Below, in pieces: positions 23,221 through 32,405 of a stretch of DNA of 64,000 nucleotides. The notes under the pieces were generated by a model that saw only the letters and a program-made list of their open reading frames with translations, was not told the origin of the DNA and ran no database searches. Position 1 is the first letter of the stretch. Each line of letters starts with the position of its first letter. Source of the DNA: Holdemanella biformis DSM 3989. Lineage in GTDB: Bacteria > Bacillota_I > Bacilli_A > Erysipelotrichales > Erysipelotrichaceae. The stretch is taken from contig NZ_DS996841.1 of NCBI RefSeq assembly GCF_000156655.1, positions 401,027 through 465,026 of the forward strand, in the 5' to 3' direction. Both the position numbers and the translations under genes were made by a program.

Positions 23221-23868
23221 TTATTCATTCGGTTTTAGCTTATATTTTTTTATCAAAAAGTACTTCACGAAAAAAATTATACTCATTAAACATAGTAACG
23301 AAAGAACATAAAATCCCAAACCTGCTATCCTAATCATAGATATATATGGTATTTTAGAACTCATTATTTTAGCGACGGATATTCCGAGCATTCCAAAACA
23401 AACGAAACTCCAACCTCCCATAACTTTTTTATTAGAATCTGAATTATATATATCCTTTTTTATGAGAAACATAACTAAACATGTATGTGCTATCGCACTC
23501 ATTATATATACAATCAATAAAATAGCCATATAAGAACTATAATCTTCCTTTTCTAATGTTGAAAACATGAGAATAGTCCCAAACCAACCGGACAAAATGC
23601 TCATTCCTAAACCTTGAATGCCATGAATCCAAAAAGTTTTTTCGCCAGTCACATCTGATTTTGAAAATGTAGCAATTACGAAAACAACATAGAATAGTAT
23701 TAAAAAAATTCTGTAAAAAGAGGGCGACGGAGTTGAATCTGCTATAACCATTGCTAAAAAACAGAGAAAAAGTATTGCTCCATCAAATTTATAAATCTCT
23801 TTCCTCTCTATTTTATTTTCAATACCATATAGTATGAAATTTTTGGTTTTTTCACTAAGTTTCATCAT
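23221..23868 (-). CDS. Cargo 4: six-pass membrane protein, unknown
   Basis: Encodes 215 residues with about six hydrophobic segments (starting FDGAILFLCFLAMVI and ending YVLSLLCLMSIIFFVKYFL), a basic N-terminus and a Lys-rich C-terminus. No family recognised. AT-rich like the other cargo genes and less GC-rich than the IME1 backbone by eye, which suggests separate origin. It lacks the conserved promoter-like element found before cargo 1-3. Confidence 0.6.
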   Translation of the reverse strand: MMKLSEKTKNFILYGIENKIERKEIYKFDGAILFLCFLAMVIADSTPSPSFYRIFLILFYVVFVIATFSKSDVTGEKTFWIHGIQGLGMSILSGWFGTILMFSTLEKEDYSSYMAILLIVYIMSAIAHTCLVMFLIKKDIYNSDSNKKVMGGWSFVCFGMLGISVAKIMSSKIPYISMIRIAGLGFYVLSLLCLMSIIFFVKYFLIKKYKLKPNE

Positions 23869-23991
23869 ATAAAAATTACCCTTTCGTCATTATTTGTTGC
23901 TATTCTAACATATCTCCATACCTTAAATCTACAAATAAGTGTTAATAATTCCGAAGTGGCATTAAATTTTCACAGCTTTTTATCTTGCTAC

Positions 23992-24052
23992 CCGTAACGC
24001 ACATTTCCGCAAAATCCATAGTCCCCGATACTTTCCTCACAGGCGATAGGCA
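23992..24052. repeat. Direct repeat R3b of IME1
   Basis: Partner of R3a; shares CGCAAAATCCATAGTCNCCG and ACTTTCCTCAC. Confidence 0.7.
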
Positions 24053-24095
24053 ACGGTCAAAACATCAGGTCTGCACCTGACATTTTAACCGCATA

Positions 24096-24404
24096 TCAGC
24101 CCTGATTATCACATTGTCCCTGCTGGCTGTTCAGCCCATGCTTTTTCGCATATTCACTGGCTTTCTGTCTGCGTTCCTCACTGTAAGGCGGCAGGAAGCG
24201 GATAGACAGACGGGACTTTGCCAGCTCATAAGAAACACCGCCTTGAACATTGGATTTTTCCAGTCTGCAAAGGTCAGGGTACTTCTTAGCAAAAGCAGCT
24301 AACCTCTTTTTCAATCCGGCGTTGTGGGTGTAGATATTTGCCTTGTCCTCGCCCTCATTAAAGAGAACGATTGTTTCTTTCTCAATCTTCGTAAGTCTCG
24401 CCAT
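24096..24404 (-). CDS. Conserved mobilization-region protein, paralogue of 11027-11317
   Basis: Encodes 102 residues, with EKETIVLFNEGEDKANIYTH, LKKRLAAFAKKYPDLCRL and RLSIRFLPPYSEERR. The same domain is encoded by the host ICE at 11.0 kb. GGAGGGCTGTT precedes the ATG. The gene overlaps the upstream gene by 23 bases and probably forms one transcript with tnpV and the recombinase. Function unknown. Confidence 0.7.
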   Translation of the reverse strand: MARLTKIEKETIVLFNEGEDKANIYTHNAGLKKRLAAFAKKYPDLCRLEKSNVQGGVSYELAKSRLSIRFLPPYSEERRQKASEYAKKHGLNSQQGQCDNQG

Positions 24405-24630
24405 AACAGCCCTCCCTATGGTTTTTCAACACACGCAGCTTGCAGTAAAAGCAGCAATACCACCTTTCAACACCCTCAGCACTCAGCTTGACGGAAAGCA
24501 TATAAAACAGCTTCTTCGCCGCTGGATCGGGTGCGAGGGCAGCTACCATACGCAAACGCTCGACAGTTGCTTTCAGGTTCGGACAGCCAAAGGCATAAAG
24601 GGTTTCCATTTCATTCCGGTTCATCTTCAT
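24382..24630 (-). CDS. Small conserved transposon protein (GCPN motif)
   Basis: 82 residues from the ATG at 24630 (AAGGAGGAAAACACA before it). The start MKMNRNEMETLYAFGCPNLK and the RLRMVAALAPDPAAKKLFY helix resemble the IME2 protein at 50672-50971, which has QLINWFGCPNLIYTRERIHL. The C-terminal part is Cys-rich. A recurring partner in these elements with unknown role. Confidence 0.6.
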   Translation of the reverse strand: MKMNRNEMETLYAFGCPNLKATVERLRMVAALAPDPAAKKLFYMLSVKLSAEGVERWYCCFYCKLRVLKNHREGCYGETYED

Positions 24631-24739
24631 TGTGTTTTCCTCCTTAAAATTTGATAAATGAAAAGCGACAGACACTTCATAAGGAAATACCTGTCGCTTC
24701 GTTGACGATATAAAATTGTTGGTTTTGGACTTGATAAAA

Positions 24740-25123
24740 TCAGCAGTAAATCATTTCCTGTCTGATGATTTCTTCGGCTCGGTTACGGATAGAGTTCATG
24801 GACTGTACCCACAACATCTGATTGTCTGCTTTCATGGTTTCGGTCACACCCTCGGCTTGTTTCATCTGCTCAATGATAAGGCTGCACCTTTCCGCTGCCT
24901 GTTCGTTCAGGTCAGCAAGGTAAGTATGCAGTTCGCCGGATAAACAGAGGGCAGATAACCTTGCAGGGCGGTACTGCTCCAAATATGTCCTGTGCAGTCT
25001 GCCCCACATACCGATAGGGCGGTGTTCCTCCGGCAGCTTCAAGTCCGGCACATAGTAATCGCCCACAAGAACATAGTCCAGACCGTTACATTCATCATGG
25101 ATTCGTGGTTTCAATTCTGTCAT
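24740..25123 (-). CDS. tnpV: TnpV family transposon-encoded protein
   Basis: Encodes 127 residues. GDYYVPDLKLPEEHRPIGMW, LHTYLADLNEQAAER and the ending NRAEEIIRQEMIYC are diagnostic of TnpV of Tn4451 relatives. The ATG overlaps the recombinase stop (ATGA), indicating coupling. A second TnpV is at 55752-56099 in IME2. Role unknown, possibly regulatory. Confidence 0.85.
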   Translation of the reverse strand: MTELKPRIHDECNGLDYVLVGDYYVPDLKLPEEHRPIGMWGRLHRTYLEQYRPARLSALCLSGELHTYLADLNEQAAERCSLIIEQMKQAEGVTETMKADNQMLWVQSMNSIRNRAEEIIRQEMIYC

Positions 25124-27042
25124 GCTATTTTTTCTCCTTTCACTTTTTGCCGATTTGATTTGCTTGTGGCGTTCTGTTCAACACACACATTGCTATCAGA
25201 ACTTTTTTCTTCTGCTATAAGCTCATGCTCCGCAAATTCTTTTGATTTCTCACGAATCTTTTTCATATACTTACGATTGGATTCTCGTTTTCTGCGAAGT
25301 CGTTCCGCCTCTTTTTCAGCAGCAATCCTTTCTTCCTCGGTTGGTTCATGCTGCTCCACAGGTACTTGAAATTGCCCGACATAGTTAAGATATATCTCCA
25401 CCTCTGTGGTGCGGTCTGCACCTTTTCCCTGTGGCTCGTGAACCAGTATTTTGTCTATAAATTCATTTATCATGGTAGGAGTAAGCTCTGTAATGTTCTC
25501 ATACTTTTTAACCAGCTTTATAAAACGCTCCACATTATTTTGACCGCCTATAATCCGTTGCATATCAGCGGTGTCAGTCTCAATAATCTTGTTTAGCTCG
25601 TTCTGCTCATTTTCATAATCAGTAAGCATACTCTGAAAAAGTCTGTCCGGCAATCTTCCAATCACATTATCTTCATAGATTTTCCTGATAAGCATATCCA
25701 GTTCGTGAACTCGCTTCTGATTTCTTTCAATGCGGTTTTTTACAGTTTCAGAAACAGCAATATCTTTCATCGCCGATTCTTCTTGCAGAGAATAGACAAA
25801 CCCCTGCTCATTCAAAGAAACATAATGGCAAGTCTCTTGTATGGTTTTCAGAATGATGCTTTTAAGTGCTTTTGTTGAAATATGGTGGCAAGTACAGTGC
25901 CGATCATACTTCTGATAAGCAAGATTATAAGTGGAACATTCATAACAATCTGCCGGATTTGAATGGCTTATCCGCTTTTCGCCTTTGGTAGTATAGTATA
26001 TTCTTTCACGCCCTTTTCGTTGCCTGTGATTATACATCGGCGCACCACAGTCAGCACAGTAAATCTTTCCGGTTAGAACATTAGGCTCACCCATAGGATC
26101 TGCTTTTCTTACATTCTGTCTTAACTTTTGAGCAAGCAGCCATGTTTCTTCATCGACAATAGGCTCTTGTGTATCATCAAAAACCACCCAATCTTCCTTA
26201 TCTGCCCTTTTCGTCTTTTTGTCCTTATAGGAATTTTTGAATGTCCTGAAGTTGACAGTCTTTCCAATATACTCTGGTCTGGCAATCAGAGTAGTAACCT
26301 GATTTCCTCGCCACATATACGGATTTTCTTTGTCATAGTTGCTTGCATGATTTCCAAGTCCCTTTTTTCCAAGATAATAAGACGGTCTTTCTATTTTTTC
26401 TTCTGAAAGTTCTCTTGCTATCTGATAAGGTCCTTTTCCCTCAATAGTCATGCGATAAATTCTGCGGACTACTTCGGCAGCTTCTTCATCAATAATCCAA
26501 TGGTCGGGGTTTTCGGGGTCTTTCAAATAGCCGTATGGTGGGATATTACTTGTATGAGCGTTGCCGGAAGAACCTCTGGATTTCAGTACAGCTTTAATTT
26601 TCTTACTTGTATCCCTGACAAACCACTCATTCATGATATTCAGAAAAGGGGCAAACTCACTGGTTTCTTGACGGTCACTGTCAATACCATTATTGATTGC
26701 TATAAATCGAACTTCCTTTTCTCTAAACAGAATGTCAGTGAAAAAACCTACTTGCAAATGGTCTCTGCCGATTCTGGACATATCTTTGCAGATACAGGCA
26801 GTGATTTCTCCGTTTTTAACACCTTCAACAAGTCTGTTCCATGAAGGTCTGTCAAAGGTCGCTCCACTCCAACCATCATCGGTAAAATGAACAAGATTCG
26901 TAAAACCATGTTTCATAGCATAATCTTCAAGCATTTGCTTTTGATGAACTATACTGTTACTCTCTCCAGCATTATCATCATCACGAGACAGTCTTTCATA
27001 CAAAGCAGTAATGCCATTGCTTCTATCTTTTTTTCTTCTCAT
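25120..27042 (-). CDS. tnpX: Large serine recombinase of IME1 (TnpX-like)
   Basis: A 640-residue recombinase that excises and inserts IME1. The N-terminal resolvase domain has the nucleophile Ser19 in ALYERLSRDDDN and the CKDMSRIGRDHLQVGFF motif. A recombinase domain (IPPYGYLKDPENPDHW), a zinc ribbon (CADCGAPMYNHRQRK with later CTCHH), a coiled coil and a C-terminal DUF4368-like part follow. It sits at the right end of IME1, 55 bp from the junction, and the GA target fits TnpX. ATG at 27042 with GAAAGGAGTTCAGC. Confidence 0.92.
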   Translation of the reverse strand: MRRKKDRSNGITALYERLSRDDDNAGESNSIVHQKQMLEDYAMKHGFTNLVHFTDDGWSGATFDRPSWNRLVEGVKNGEITACICKDMSRIGRDHLQVGFFTDILFREKEVRFIAINNGIDSDRQETSEFAPFLNIMNEWFVRDTSKKIKAVLKSRGSSGNAHTSNIPPYGYLKDPENPDHWIIDEEAAEVVRRIYRMTIEGKGPYQIARELSEEKIERPSYYLGKKGLGNHASNYDKENPYMWRGNQVTTLIARPEYIGKTVNFRTFKNSYKDKKTKRADKEDWVVFDDTQEPIVDEETWLLAQKLRQNVRKADPMGEPNVLTGKIYCADCGAPMYNHRQRKGRERIYYTTKGEKRISHSNPADCYECSTYNLAYQKYDRHCTCHHISTKALKSIILKTIQETCHYVSLNEQGFVYSLQEESAMKDIAVSETVKNRIERNQKRVHELDMLIRKIYEDNVIGRLPDRLFQSMLTDYENEQNELNKIIETDTADMQRIIGGQNNVERFIKLVKKYENITELTPTMINEFIDKILVHEPQGKGADRTTEVEIYLNYVGQFQVPVEQHEPTEEERIAAEKEAERLRRKRESNRKYMKKIREKSKEFAEHELIAEEKSSDSNVCVEQNATSKSNRQKVKGEKIA

Positions 27043-28523
27043 GCTGAACTCCTTTCTTCAATTCCTATCCACTCCTTACGCTCACAAAATATCACATCGC
27101 TATATGGTTTTGGTGGGGACGTAAAATGTTCTGTCTTTTCTGCAGCTACAGCATAGAAAGTCTGTCCCTGGGTTACTTTCGGCATTCTCTCTTTCATTTC
27201 CAGATCCGGATCTACGATTGCCATGCGATCCTTATTTTTGAAGCAGTTTTCAAAGAGTTTCCATCCATCCTGCAGAACAATCTTTCCTTTTGCTTTGAAG
27301 ATTTCTCCCTGGCATTCCACTTCAATCTCTGTTTCCTGGTAAATGTGATCCTTACTCATTGCCATGACCGTATGGACTGCGATCAGGAACAGAATCTTTT
27401 CTTCCCAGGATTTCAATTCATCCAGATGGCAGGATGCAAGCTCCATCGTTGGAATGATTGCATGGTGATCCGTCACTTTGCTGTTATTCATGACTTTTTT
27501 CACATCCGGCTGTTCTGGCTGATCAAAAGGACCTGTCAGCTGATATTTCTCATAAATCTGACGGACCACATTTCTTGCTGTCTGTTCCATATCTTCGGTC
27601 AGATACTGGCTGTCCGTTCTTGGATAAGTAATCAGCTTCTTTTCATACAGGCTCTGTGCGGTATCCAGTGTCTGTTTGGCTGTCATTCCGTAGATGCGGT
27701 TTGCCTCTCTCTGCAGTGTGGTCAAATCGTAAAGCCTTGGTGCTTTTACTTTCTTTTCTGTTTCTTTTACTGCATTGACAATGGCTTCACTTCCCTGGCA
27801 TCTGCTTCTTAACTGTTCTGCCTCATCCGGATCAAAGATCTTTGGCTTTACTGCCGGAATTCCGTCACAATCCAGTTCCACATTGAAATACTTTTCTTTC
27901 TGGAAATTGCTGATCTGTCCGGCTCTTTCCACCAACATGGCAAGTGTCGGTGTCTGGACCCTTCCAACAGTTAGCTTTTTGAAATACTTTGTGGTGTAAG
28001 CTCTGGTTGCATTCATTCCTACCAGCCAGTCAGCCTGAGAACGGCATACAGCAGCTTCGGCCAGATGTCGGTATTCCTCTGCGGATCTCAGATGCTGCAT
28101 TCCATCAAGGATTGCGGAATCTTCCAGAGAACTGATCCATAATCGTTTCACCGGCTTTTTACTTCCAGATAAGTCATAGACATGTTTGAAGATTAATTCT
28201 CCTTCACGTCCGGCATCACAGGCATTTACGACGTATTCAATTTCCGGACTGTTGAGCAGTCTTTTTAAGATATAGAACTGATCTTTCTTATCTTCTGAGA
28301 CTGTAACTTTCCAGTCTTTCGGGATGATCGGGAGATCTTCATATCTCCACTGGTTAAATTTCTCATCGTAAGCATCCGGTGAAACATATTCGGCCAGATG
28401 TCCGAAGCACCAGCTGACCATACAGTCGGTTCCTCGTAAATATCCGTCTTCTCGTTCCTGTGCTCCAATCACTTCTGCGATTGCTCTTGATACACTTGGT
28501 TTTTCTGCAATTACTAAATACAT
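27039..28523 (-). pseudogene. topB: 5' fragment of ICE topoisomerase gene topB, interrupted by IME1
   Basis: The first 475 or so residues (to base 27099) are topoisomerase III: Toprim start MYLVIAEKPSVSRAIAEVIG, NACDAGREGELIF, and the active-site Tyr in LITYPRTDSQYL. After PPKPYS the frame reads 19 residues of IME1 (DVIFCERKEWIG...) before a stop. The missing C-terminus is at 15633-16319. The truncated protein keeps the catalytic Tyr but lacks the end of the core and the zinc finger; loss of function is likely. Good GGAGG start at 28523, inside repeat copy C. Confidence 0.9.
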
Positions 28524-28536
28524 GATGTATAACCTC

Positions 28537-28573
28537 CTTCATATAACGAAACGGAGAGAGCATGTTTTACAGC
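28537..28573. repeat. Copy C of the 36-bp conserved motif, upstream of topB
   Basis: ATATAACGAAACGGAGAGAG then CATGTTTTACAG on the plus strand, same orientation as copy A, with three differences in the centre. It directly abuts the topB ribosome site. Confidence 0.65.
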
Positions 28574-28595
28574 CCCCTCCGCCAAAAAAGTTTAT

Positions 28596-29342
28596 TTATT
28601 TTTCATTTTCTTCAAAATCTTCGTCTTCAGACTCTTCCTCATCCGAAATTTCTTCCAGTCCATCTGTTTCCAAACCTTCCGGCTGATCATCCTCATCTTC
28701 CTCTTTTTTAGGCTTATAGATCTTGAAGTAGTAGTAAGCTGCCACACCGCCGAGAGCCAAAATCAGGATTGTTGCCATTGCACCCATATTGGTTTTGGTA
28801 GATGCTGTTTTCTCCGGATCAACGGTAGCTTCCTTGTCTACATCCTCATTATTTGTTTCATCCAACACTACCTTTGATGTATCCGGCTGTGGTGTTACGA
28901 CAGTAGAAGTGCTGTCTTTATCCAGAAATTCAGACAGATCATTCTCATCAATCTGGGATAACATATAGACATTCTGGGATGTGGCACTGCGGTCGATCAC
29001 GATATAGAAAGTGTTATTATTCTTCGTTGTAACCGTAAGAAATTCCTTTGTGGAATCATCGGTAATGTCATCCTTGACTTCGCCATTTCCTGGTGTCGTA
29101 AAGGCAGTTCCCTTGTCTGTTCCATCTTCCGGCAGCACCTCACTTGTACTTGCCACCTCATCCTTTTTGTCATCTTTTTTCTCTTCTTTGTCTGTTGACT
29201 GCTCTGTCTGAGTTGTCTCTACTTTGGATGCCTCTGCTGATTCATCCACATAGGCAAATGCTGTGGTTGATGCTGTAAAAAGCATCATGACTCCCAACAA
29301 CAGTCCTGCCATTTTCTTATTCATTTTCTTCCATTTCACCAT
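28596..29342 (-). CDS. DUF4366-type surface-exposed, membrane-anchored protein
   Basis: About 248 residues. A signal peptide (MNKKMAGLLLGVMMLFTAST) precedes an acidic Thr/Asp-rich exposed region and a small domain (FLTVTTKNNNTFYIVIDRSA, then VYMLSQIDENDLSEFL). A C-terminal membrane segment (MGAMATILILALGGVAAYYY) and an acidic tail follow. The family is standard in Tn1549/CTn conjugation loci, probably part of the envelope-spanning channel. Start at 29342, 9 bases from GGAGG, overlapping the DUF4315 gene end. Confidence 0.8.
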   Translation of the reverse strand: MVKWKKMNKKMAGLLLGVMMLFTASTTAFAYVDESAEASKVETTQTEQSTDKEEKKDDKKDEVASTSEVLPEDGTDKGTAFTTPGNGEVKDDITDDSTKEFLTVTTKNNNTFYIVIDRSATSQNVYMLSQIDENDLSEFLDKDSTSTVVTPQPDTSKVVLDETNNEDVDKEATVDPEKTASTKTNMGAMATILILALGGVAAYYYFKIYKPKKEEDEDDQPEGLETDGLEEISDEEESEDEDFEENEK

Positions 29343-29625
29343 TCTGATTTTCCTCCTTATTTTTTTCTGTGAATACAAAGGAGCCTGAACCTTCTTCGTC
29401 AGACTCCCTGCTTACCTGAAATTTAACTGTTCCACTCTGGATACCATCCAAAAGATCATATAACTGATCATTATCCATCTTCATACCACGGATGCACCTG
29501 ATCATCTCATTGTCCTCTTCCTGCTTTAATGCAGCCTGGACACCTCTGAGATATTGCTGCAGATCCGCAATCTTTTTCTCTGTCTTAGCAATCTCATCCA
29601 GATATTTCTTAATCTTTTTATTCAA
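29317..29625 (-). CDS. DUF4315-type coiled-coil protein
   Basis: Encodes 102 residues. MNKKIKKYLDEIAKTEKKIA is a coiled-coil start, followed by LQQYLRGVQAALKQEEDNEM and an acidic tail. It matches DUF4315, which is always next to DUF4366 and the NlpC/P60 gene in these ICEs. GAAGGGAGGTGAAAG lies before the ATG. Confidence 0.8.
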   Translation of the reverse strand: MNKKIKKYLDEIAKTEKKIADLQQYLRGVQAALKQEEDNEMIRCIRGMKMDNDQLYDLLDGIQSGTVKFQVSRESDEEGSGSFVFTEKNKEENQNGEMEENE

Positions 29626-29651
29626 ACTTTCACCTCCCTTCGTTCACCCCT

Positions 29652-31940
29652 TTATGGCAGTCTTCCAAAGCACATGAAGTGTTGCTGCCAGTAGGATGTG
29701 CTGATACTTGAGTAATGGATCGGATCTCCACAATGGATCATCATGTTGTTACCGACATAGATACCCACATGGCTTGCACCGGATGTGTTATACGTTCCCT
29801 GGAAGAAGATCAGATCTCCTGGTTTTGCTTCTCCCGGTGATACATAAGTACATACACCTCTTAATCCTTCCGCGGTCAATCGTCCATAGTTCCAGCCATT
29901 ACCACAGTGGTTAATGACATAAGATACGAAACCTGAGCAGTCAAATCCGGACGGAGAGTAGCCACCCCATACATAAGGTACTCCCAGATATTTTTCTGCT
30001 TCTCGAATCATCCGGGCGAATTCTTCATCCTGCAGTGCTTCCGGTGGAATCTCATAACTCATTCCATTACCGCCTGATCCACTGGTCACATTGTTTACAT
30101 CCCACAGATAATTTCTGTTTCCATAGGTCGTATTTAATGCATTGTAGATGATCAGCTGCTCCGCATTCAGATTGGCTCTTGCCACAGCATCAAAGCTTCC
30201 ATTTGTCAGTGTCACATATAGAATCTTCTTAGTGCTTGTACTGGTAACCGTTACTTCCTGACTGCCATTGTCATCTGCGATATAGGCTTCCCAGGTCTGG
30301 TGTCCATGAGCAGAAGCGGCAGCATGGTTATCATAGTAAACGTCAAACTGCACACCATATCGTGCAAAGGCTCCGGTATCCTCAACTGTGTATTCCACAC
30401 CATTCATTACTACCTTTGTTCCAATCGGCACAAACGGATTGGAAGCATCTACAGCAATGGTATGGTTTGCAGTTGGATATGCACCACTGGCAGTTGGACC
30501 TCCGGACCATACGCCACAACAGATTCGACAGTTACAGTATCCACTGGTCACTACCTGTCCCAATGATTCTCCGACTCGAACATTTCTGGTTTCTGTCACC
30601 GTTTCTGTTCGACCTTCTGTATTCAGATGATATTGTGCTTCAAAAAGAGCTTGCAGCTCGTTTTCAACATCTGCGTACGTCCAGTCCCCATATTTTGCGG
30701 TAAGATACGAGATAAGATGGTATGGATTATGGCCGATCTCAGCAATGTTGTACTGATACTCGTCATAATTCGGATGTCTTCGTTCCATCTCATTGATCTG
30801 CTGGTTCAAGGCACTTTCCAAAGTGGCATATCTGTTTTCAGCAGCATAGATATCCTCATCCGAACTTGGATACGTTGTAATACCGATCACAGATCCAGCT
30901 CCCTCGATAGAGGCACTGCAGCTCCCCAGGGATACCGCTATGACAAGAAAAAGAAGCGCAAAAATACCGATGCCTGCGAACATGGCACGATTACGCTTTA
31001 TGATCTCTTTCAAGGCAATCTTTGCTTTTACCGTCATGTTCTCGACACCGGCAATGGTTGTTGCTCCACCCAGACTACCAGCGGATTTTCCAGCTCTGGC
31101 TGCCCGGTAAGCATCCTTATATCGTTTTTTCTGGAAGAAGCGATTATAAAAATGTCTCTTTTGTTCGGCTTTCTTCACCGATTCTGCATGTTTTGCTCCT
31201 TCCATACTTTCTGCAGAACCAAATTTCAGTTTCTTTTCTACGGTAGCCTCACGATAACCTCTGCGATGGGTTTTCACATCCGTTCGTTTACTCCGGATCT
31301 GAGCATGACGCAGACCACGTAACGCATCTTCTGTTTCACGCTCTACAAGTCTGGCACTTTCCACACCTGCATTTTCATCTGTTTCTTCCTCTTCGGAAAT
31401 GACTGCTTTCATGCCAGATATAACAGTTTGTGTGGCAATGTATTTCCCGGCTGTCCCTCCCGGTTTCATACCAGCACCTTTCACCATCTGATTTCCTTCA
31501 TCATCAAAGGATAATCTTCCGGCTTTTGCCTGTTCTTTGGTCATCTGTTTTTGCAACTGCTTCTTCCGAATAGATTTCTTTTGACTGTTCAGGCTGTTAT
31601 CATCATCCGGGATTTTTTCATGACGATGCAGTTTCTTTCGATATCCAGATACTTTTTCTTCCGGTGTGACTTCAACTGTATCCTCAACAGTTTCCTGTCG
31701 GACAGATGATTTCCGGATTTTCTCCATCTGCAGTCGTTTTCCTTTTCCCGATTTTGAATCTTCGCCCTCAGTCTTTTTTCGTTCCCGTTCCGGAACAAAT
31801 TCTTCTTTATTTTCCGGTCGCCCCCGACTCCTGTGACTGATATCTTTTATGCTGCCATCACGGAGATTTTCTTCTATCAGACCATCTCTGGTCATCTTTG
31901 CGACCTTTTTATCTTTGCCTTTAAATTCTTTTCCAGCTAT
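29652..31940 (-). CDS. Cell-wall hydrolase of the conjugation machine (3D + NlpC/P60)
   Basis: About 762 residues. A long basic cytoplasmic N-terminus is followed by one membrane segment (MFAGIGIFALLFLVIAVSLG) and a 3D-type domain (VTSGYCNCRICCGVWSGGPT, then VDASNPFVPIGTKV and VEDTGAFARYGVQFDVY). The C-terminal NlpC/P60 peptidase has the catalytic Cys in SGFDCSGFVSY and His in GASHVGIYVG. It opens peptidoglycan for the mating channel. The first ATG in frame is 31895, but KGKDKKVAK upstream is family-like and the frame runs to an ATA at 31940, 9 bases after GGAGG, as in the dUTPase gene. Confidence 0.85.
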   Translation of the reverse strand: MAGKEFKGKDKKVAKMTRDGLIEENLRDGSIKDISHRSRGRPENKEEFVPERERKKTEGEDSKSGKGKRLQMEKIRKSSVRQETVEDTVEVTPEEKVSGYRKKLHRHEKIPDDDNSLNSQKKSIRKKQLQKQMTKEQAKAGRLSFDDEGNQMVKGAGMKPGGTAGKYIATQTVISGMKAVISEEEETDENAGVESARLVERETEDALRGLRHAQIRSKRTDVKTHRRGYREATVEKKLKFGSAESMEGAKHAESVKKAEQKRHFYNRFFQKKRYKDAYRAARAGKSAGSLGGATTIAGVENMTVKAKIALKEIIKRNRAMFAGIGIFALLFLVIAVSLGSCSASIEGAGSVIGITTYPSSDEDIYAAENRYATLESALNQQINEMERRHPNYDEYQYNIAEIGHNPYHLISYLTAKYGDWTYADVENELQALFEAQYHLNTEGRTETVTETRNVRVGESLGQVVTSGYCNCRICCGVWSGGPTASGAYPTANHTIAVDASNPFVPIGTKVVMNGVEYTVEDTGAFARYGVQFDVYYDNHAAASAHGHQTWEAYIADDNGSQEVTVTSTSTKKILYVTLTNGSFDAVARANLNAEQLIIYNALNTTYGNRNYLWDVNNVTSGSGGNGMSYEIPPEALQDEEFARMIREAEKYLGVPYVWGGYSPSGFDCSGFVSYVINHCGNGWNYGRLTAEGLRGVCTYVSPGEAKPGDLIFFQGTYNTSGASHVGIYVGNNMMIHCGDPIHYSSISTSYWQQHFMCFGRLP

Positions 31941-31946
31941 AGGTCA

Positions 31947-32405
31947 TCACCTCCTGGCACAACTTTTCTTTCTGTACTCATTCAGTTCCTGGCGTCCTAT
32001 AATCGGGATACCAGGATAACCATCTGCCTGTGTCCTGATTGCTGGAGAGCTCGCCTGGATATGAAATACCCAGTTCAATTCACTCGGATCTCTCGGCCAG
32101 AAACCATTGATCAGCATAGCCTCCTTGAACTGATTGTTGTGCAGATGGATCTGGGTACGTTTATACAAAACTTCTTTCAGATCATCACTGGTAAGATGCG
32201 GATAGATTTTCTGTGCCGGATAAAAATTCCAGAATACCCAGTCAAGGATAATGTTCTGTGTTTCCAGCGGAAGTTCATACAGATGATGATCATCATTGAC
32301 TGTATGAACACGGTATCCAGGCTGTGCATTTTCCAGATTTTTCATCTGAATGTAAGGATTATCCTGATTCCACTGCCTGATTCGGATCTTATCAATTTCC
32401 TTCAT
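31947..32405 (-). CDS. Conserved conjugation-locus protein, unknown
   Basis: About 152 residues from the ATG at 32405 (MKEIDKIRIRQWNQDNPYIQ), which overlaps the VirB4 end by 14 bases. No membrane segment; QNIILDWVFWNFYPAQKIYP and EAMLINGFWPRDPSELNWVF are its most distinctive stretches. Present between virB4 and the NlpC/P60 gene in related ICEs as I recall, but I cannot name a function. Confidence 0.6.
   Translation of the reverse strand: MKEIDKIRIRQWNQDNPYIQMKNLENAQPGYRVHTVNDDHHLYELPLETQNIILDWVFWNFYPAQKIYPHLTSDDLKEVLYKRTQIHLHNNQFKEAMLINGFWPRDPSELNWVFHIQASSPAIRTQADGYPGIPIIGRQELNEYRKKSCARR

Larger units (their letters stand above)
16318..27098. mobile_element. IME1, Tn4451-family mobilizable transposon inserted in topB
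   Basis: A 10.8-kb insertion flanked by TC/GA dinucleotides (16318-16319 and 27097-27098), the target used by TnpX/TndX-type large serine recombinases. The ends form an imperfect inverted repeat: TGAAAGCTTTTGTCAAG on the left against TGTGATATTTTGTGAG on the right. It encodes TnpW, VapE helicase, CHC2 primase, MobV relaxase, TnpV and the recombinase at one end, as Tn4451 relatives do. Cargo is small membrane or secreted proteins between direct repeats, not drug resistance. The element would need the host ICE or another conjugation system for transfer. Confidence 0.9.

Noticed and set aside
18761..24052. CRISPR-like repeats
   Set aside because: Repeats are 60-130 bp, few in number and separated by genes rather than uniform spacers; no cas genes.
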